DNA of 10,997 nt from an uncultured Shinella sp. Its GTDB lineage: Bacteria > Pseudomonadota > Alphaproteobacteria > Rhizobiales > Rhizobiaceae. This document shows, in pieces, positions 8,158 through 10,997 of this stretch. Every line of letters starts with the position of its first letter. Position 1 is the stretch's first letter. The position numbers were made by a program, and so were the translations under genes. The stretch covers positions 1-10,997 of the forward strand of contig NZ_CAMLFY010000138.1 in assembly GCF_946479415.1 (NCBI RefSeq), given 5' to 3'. Under the pieces are notes generated by a model that searched no databases, was not told where the DNA came from, and worked only from the letters and a program-made list of their open reading frames with translations.

Positions 8158-10425
8158 TTAAAGCGGAATGCCGTTCTCGGCCGCAAAGTCGGTGAGGATC
8201 TGGCGGATCGAGGCCGTCGGCTTCGTATCATCGACGGCCGGCATCAGCAGCGCTTCGAGCTTGCCGGCATCGAGCGAAAGCAGCATCGACTTGACCGGAC
8301 CGATGGCCGCTGGCGACATCGACACGGAGCGGAAACCGATCCCCATCAGCGCCATGGCAGAAATCGGCTTGCTCGCCATCTCGCCGCACAGCGTCACCGA
8401 CGTATCGTTGCGTTCACCGGCGCGCACGATATCGCGCAGGATGCGCAGGAACGGGCGGCCGAGCGTATCGAAACGGTCCGAAACACGGGCATTGCCGCGA
8501 TCGACGGCCATCGCGAACTGGAAGAGATCGTTCGAGCCGACCGAGACGAAATCCACCTCGGCCATCAGCTCGTCCATCTGCCAGAGCAAAGACGGCACTT
8601 CGAGCATGGCACCGAACTGCAATTTCTTCGGCAGCTGCTCGCCGATCTTCGACTGGCGCTGGATTTCCTTCTGAAGAAGGTCACGGACCTCCTTCAATTC
8701 AGACACCTCGGTCACCATCGGCAGCATGAGCCGGAGATCGGCGCCTGCCGCCGCGCGCAGCATGGCGCGCAGCTGGGTGCGCAGGAGGCCCGGCCGGTCA
8801 AGCGACAGGCGAATGGCACGCCAGCCGAGCGCCGGGTTTTCCTCTTCCGCCGCGCGGAAATAGGGCACGACCTTGTCGCCCCCGATATCCAGCGTACGGA
8901 ACGTCACCGGACGCCCGCCCGCCTGTTTCAGCACGTTGCGATAGAACGCTTCCTGTTCCTCCGCCTTCGGCATGGTCGAGGCGATCATGAACTGAAGCTC
9001 GGTGCGGAAAAGGCCAATGCCCGAGGCGCCGGACTCGTTGAGATGCGGCAGATCGACGAGCAGGCCGGCATTCATCTGCAGATTGATATGGCGACCGTCC
9101 TTCGTGACGGGCTCCACCGCGCGCAACGCCCGGTACTGTTCCTGGCGGCGGGCGCGGAAGCGCACCTTTTCTTCGTAGGAGCGCTGGAGATCGGAGAGCG
9201 GGCGCAGATGCACCCGCGCATCGTCCCCGTCGATGATGATGGCATCGCCGTTTTCGGCCAGCGCGACGGCCCCGGCCGCCTGGCCGACGACCGGAATTCC
9301 CATCGCCCGCGCAACGATGACCACGTGACTGGTGACCGCCCCTTCCTCGAGCACGAGACCACGCACGTTCTCGCGCGGATAATCGAGCAGTTCCGCCGCG
9401 CCCATGGCACGCGCGACGACGATCGCATCGTTCGGGAAGCTGCTGGCCGAAAGTTTGGCGCCATAACCTGTGAGCTGGCGCAGCAGGCGGTTCGCCAGAT
9501 CGTCGAAATCATGCATGCGCTCGCGCAGATAGGGATCCGTCAGGCGGATCATGCGCGCCTTGGTCTCGCTCTGCACGCGTTCGACAGCCGCCTCCGCCGT
9601 CAGGCCGTTGCGGATCGCCTCTTCGAGCTTTCTGACCCAGCCGCGGTCATGCGCGAACATGCGGTAAGTTTCCAGCACCTCGCGATGCTCACCCTCCATG
9701 GACACCTCGCGGCGCGACAGCATGTCGTCGATGGAGATGCGCAGCGATCCCAGCGCTTCGGCCAGCCGGCCGAGCTCATGTTCGGAATCCTCGTTGAGCA
9801 GGTTGGTGACGACGATGCGCGGCTCGTGCAACACGACATAGCCGAGACCGATGCCCTCGCCGAAGCTCGCCCCCTCGATCGTGACGGGACGGGAAAGGTC
9901 GAGCTCGAGGCCGGGCTTGGTGAGCTTCTTCAGCTCGCCGGTCGCCACCATTTCCGCAATCACCATCGCCGTCGTTTCGAGCGCCTCTACCTCGTCTTCG
10001 CGGTAGGTACGGCTCGCCTTGTTCTGCACGACAAGCACGCCAAGCGCCCTGCCGGTGCGCAAGATAGGAACGCCGAGGAAGGAGTGGTAGATCTCCTCGC
10101 CCGTTTCCGGCAGATAAGTGAAGGCGGGATGCGACTGGGCGTCGGACAGGTTCAGCGGGCGGGCAGAGGCCGCAATGGTGCCGACGAGGCCCTGGCCCAT
10201 CTTGAGCTGGGCCAAGTGGACGGCACCGGGATTGAGACCTTCGGTTGCGTAAAGTTCGAGAATGCCATCCGAACGCAGCACATAGACGGAACACACTTCC
10301 GCGACCATGTTCTGCGCGATCTGGCGCACGATCTGGTCTAGGCGCTCCTGCGGCTCGAGCGGCTCCGCCATCAATTCGCGCAGCCGCTTGAGAAGAACAC
10401 GCGGACCCGCGGAGAGATCTCTCAT
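8158..10425 (-). CDS. ptsP: Phosphoenolpyruvate-protein phosphotransferase PtsP (enzyme I-Ntr)
   Basis: First enzyme of the nitrogen-related phosphotransferase system. It autophosphorylates from phosphoenolpyruvate and passes phosphate to NPr and on to EIIA-Ntr, which regulates potassium transport, stress and carbon/nitrogen responses rather than sugar uptake. Seen: 755 aa (E. coli PtsP is 748). An N-terminal GAF sensor (about 24-165) distinguishes it from sugar-PTS PtsI. The NPr-binding region follows, then the mobile phosphohistidine domain with H367 in GAVTSHVVIVARAMG. The C-terminal PEP-binding barrel (about 425-715) has R474 in FRTEL and the conserved Cys680 in LCGEMA. Known: in related bacteria glutamine acting on the GAF domain inhibits phosphorylation. 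The start is ATG 10425, with GGGAGA (10435-10440) 9 nt upstream. It follows lysC by 87 nt and precedes prfA by 22 nt. Confidence 0.97.
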   Translation of the reverse strand: MRDLSAGPRVLLKRLRELMAEPLEPQERLDQIVRQIAQNMVAEVCSVYVLRSDGILELYATEGLNPGAVHLAQLKMGQGLVGTIAASARPLNLSDAQSHPAFTYLPETGEEIYHSFLGVPILRTGRALGVLVVQNKASRTYREDEVEALETTAMVIAEMVATGELKKLTKPGLELDLSRPVTIEGASFGEGIGLGYVVLHEPRIVVTNLLNEDSEHELGRLAEALGSLRISIDDMLSRREVSMEGEHREVLETYRMFAHDRGWVRKLEEAIRNGLTAEAAVERVQSETKARMIRLTDPYLRERMHDFDDLANRLLRQLTGYGAKLSASSFPNDAIVVARAMGAAELLDYPRENVRGLVLEEGAVTSHVVIVARAMGIPVVGQAAGAVALAENGDAIIIDGDDARVHLRPLSDLQRSYEEKVRFRARRQEQYRALRAVEPVTKDGRHINLQMNAGLLVDLPHLNESGASGIGLFRTELQFMIASTMPKAEEQEAFYRNVLKQAGGRPVTFRTLDIGGDKVVPYFRAAEEENPALGWRAIRLSLDRPGLLRTQLRAMLRAAAGADLRLMLPMVTEVSELKEVRDLLQKEIQRQSKIGEQLPKKLQFGAMLEVPSLLWQMDELMAEVDFVSVGSNDLFQFAMAVDRGNARVSDRFDTLGRPFLRILRDIVRAGERNDTSVTLCGEMASKPISAMALMGIGFRSVSMSPAAIGPVKSMLLSLDAGKLEALLMPAVDDTKPTASIRQILTDFAAENGIPL

Positions 10426-10458
10426 CGCGTGGCGTCTCCCGAAAATGACGTTACTCCA

Positions 10459-10501
10459 CCGGCGCTTGGCTCGCGCCGGCGATCATAAGATCGGCGCCGA
10501 G
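10459..10501 (-). other. Two mutually exclusive hairpins between lysC and ptsP
   Basis: Seen: in the 87-nt lysC-ptsP gap, a perfect 7-bp stem CCGGCGC (10459-10465) with GCGCCGG (10473-10479) closes a 7-nt loop. The same right arm can instead join a larger imperfect hairpin around GATC (10481-10484) and GATC (10489-10492), with outer pairs drawn from 10470-10478 and 10493-10501. In the leftward transcript the GATC hairpin is made first. No U-tract follows either one. Inferred: an mRNA processing or attenuation element, or simply GC-rich structure; it is not a convincing terminator. Confidence 0.4.
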
Positions 10502-10512
10502 TCGCCCGGTTC

Positions 10513-10997
10513 TTACTTCTTATCGAGACCGTAGACGGAATGCAAAGTCCGAACGGCGAGTTCCGCATAGGGACCGTCGATCAGGATGGAAATCTTGATT
10601 TCCGAGGTCGTGATCGCCTTGATGTTGATGCCCTTCTCGGCGAGCGCCCGGAAGGCGGAGGCGGCGACGCCGGCGTGGCTGCGCATGCCGATGCCGATGA
10701 CTGACACCTTCACGAGGCCCGTCTCGTGCTGGATCACGTCGAAACCGACCTGTTCCTTGGCGCTTTCGAGAACCTTGAGTGCCTTTTCGACATCACCGTA
10801 GGGAACGGTGAAAGTCATGTCGGTCTTGGAACCGTCCTCGGAAATATTCTGGACGATCATATCGACATTGATATGGGCTTCGGCCAGCGGGCCGAAGATC
10901 GCGGCCGAAACGCCCGGCCGGTCGGCGACCCGGCGGAGCGAGATCTGCGCTTCATCCTTGGCATAGGCGATGCCGGTTACGACTTCCTGTTCCACGA
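10513..10997 (-). CDS. lysC: Aspartate kinase, C-terminal part (cut by window edge)
   Basis: Aspartokinase phosphorylates aspartate, the first step toward lysine, threonine, methionine and diaminopimelate (needed for peptidoglycan). Seen: only the last 160 or so residues are present; the kinase domain lies beyond the right edge. The visible part is the regulatory region with two ACT domains: one with ADRPGV, then NVDMIVQNIS, and a second with GIGMRSHAGVA, then GINIKAITTSEIKISILI. The latter matches the effector-binding region of feedback-inhibited aspartokinases. The stop is TAA at 10513-10515. The codon at 10993-10995 is GTG, so it is valine when read through from upstream. Leftward genes ptsP, prfA and prmC follow. 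The lysC-ptsP neighbourhood is, as I recall, common in rhizobia. Confidence 0.96.
   Translation of the reverse strand, partial: VEQEVVTGIAYAKDEAQISLRRVADRPGVSAAIFGPLAEAHINVDMIVQNISEDGSKTDMTFTVPYGDVEKALKVLESAKEQVGFDVIQHETGLVKVSVIGIGMRSHAGVAASAFRALAEKGINIKAITTSEIKISILIDGPYAELAVRTLHSVYGLDKK

Noticed and set aside
6909..8195. A 428-codon plus-strand frame antisense to prfA
   Set aside because: Shadow of prfA and prmC; no domain, and the genuine genes on the other strand are unmistakable.
8068..10341. A 757-codon open frame on the plus strand, antisense to ptsP and the end of prfA
   Set aside because: His/Arg/Gln-rich shadow product with no domain; the opposite strand encodes complete, motif-bearing PtsP.

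Overview
The window looks like core chromosome of a Rhizobiales alphaproteobacterium, most likely Rhizobiaceae (Rhizobium/Agrobacterium/Ensifer-like). The reasons are high-GC coding sequence, a DUF4167 protein (a family I know from alphaproteobacteria), a GAF-containing nitrogen-PTS enzyme I next to aspartokinase, and promoter motifs of the TTGAC/TATAAC and TTAA-N7-TTAA types. This assignment is from memory of protein families; no database search was run.

Layout, left to right. Positions 1-296 are a divergent regulatory region. A strong sigma70-type promoter points left out of the window, probably to a stable RNA. A perfect inverted repeat containing a CtrA-type box lies upstream of the rightward gene. 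Positions 297-2252 (+) encode a membrane-anchored M23 peptidoglycan endopeptidase. It converges on clpB (2304-4910, -), the disaggregating chaperone, and the two share a bidirectional terminator. Upstream of clpB are 253 nt of non-coding DNA, then a DUF4167 gene (5164-5853, -) with an Asn-rich, basic N-terminus. That gene is preceded by a 330-nt non-coding stretch which I can fold into two adjacent three-way junctions. From 6184 to the right edge lies a leftward cluster read as lysC (3' part only) - ptsP - prfA - prmC.

How the genes fit together. PrmC methylates the GGQ glutamine of release factors, and its gene overlaps prfA (RF1) by an ATGA, so modifier and substrate are translationally coupled. 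PtsP (EI-Ntr) and LysC link nitrogen sensing to aspartate-family amino acid synthesis. ClpB and the M23 peptidase are independent housekeeping functions (protein rescue and cell-wall remodelling).

No mobile element, CRISPR array, defence system or horizontally acquired gene is visible. The protein-coding content is ordinary and well conserved. The observations worth a second look are in non-coding DNA: the putative structured leader of the DUF4167 gene, the CtrA-type box upstream of the M23 gene, the outward stable-RNA-type promoter, and alternative hairpins between lysC and ptsP.
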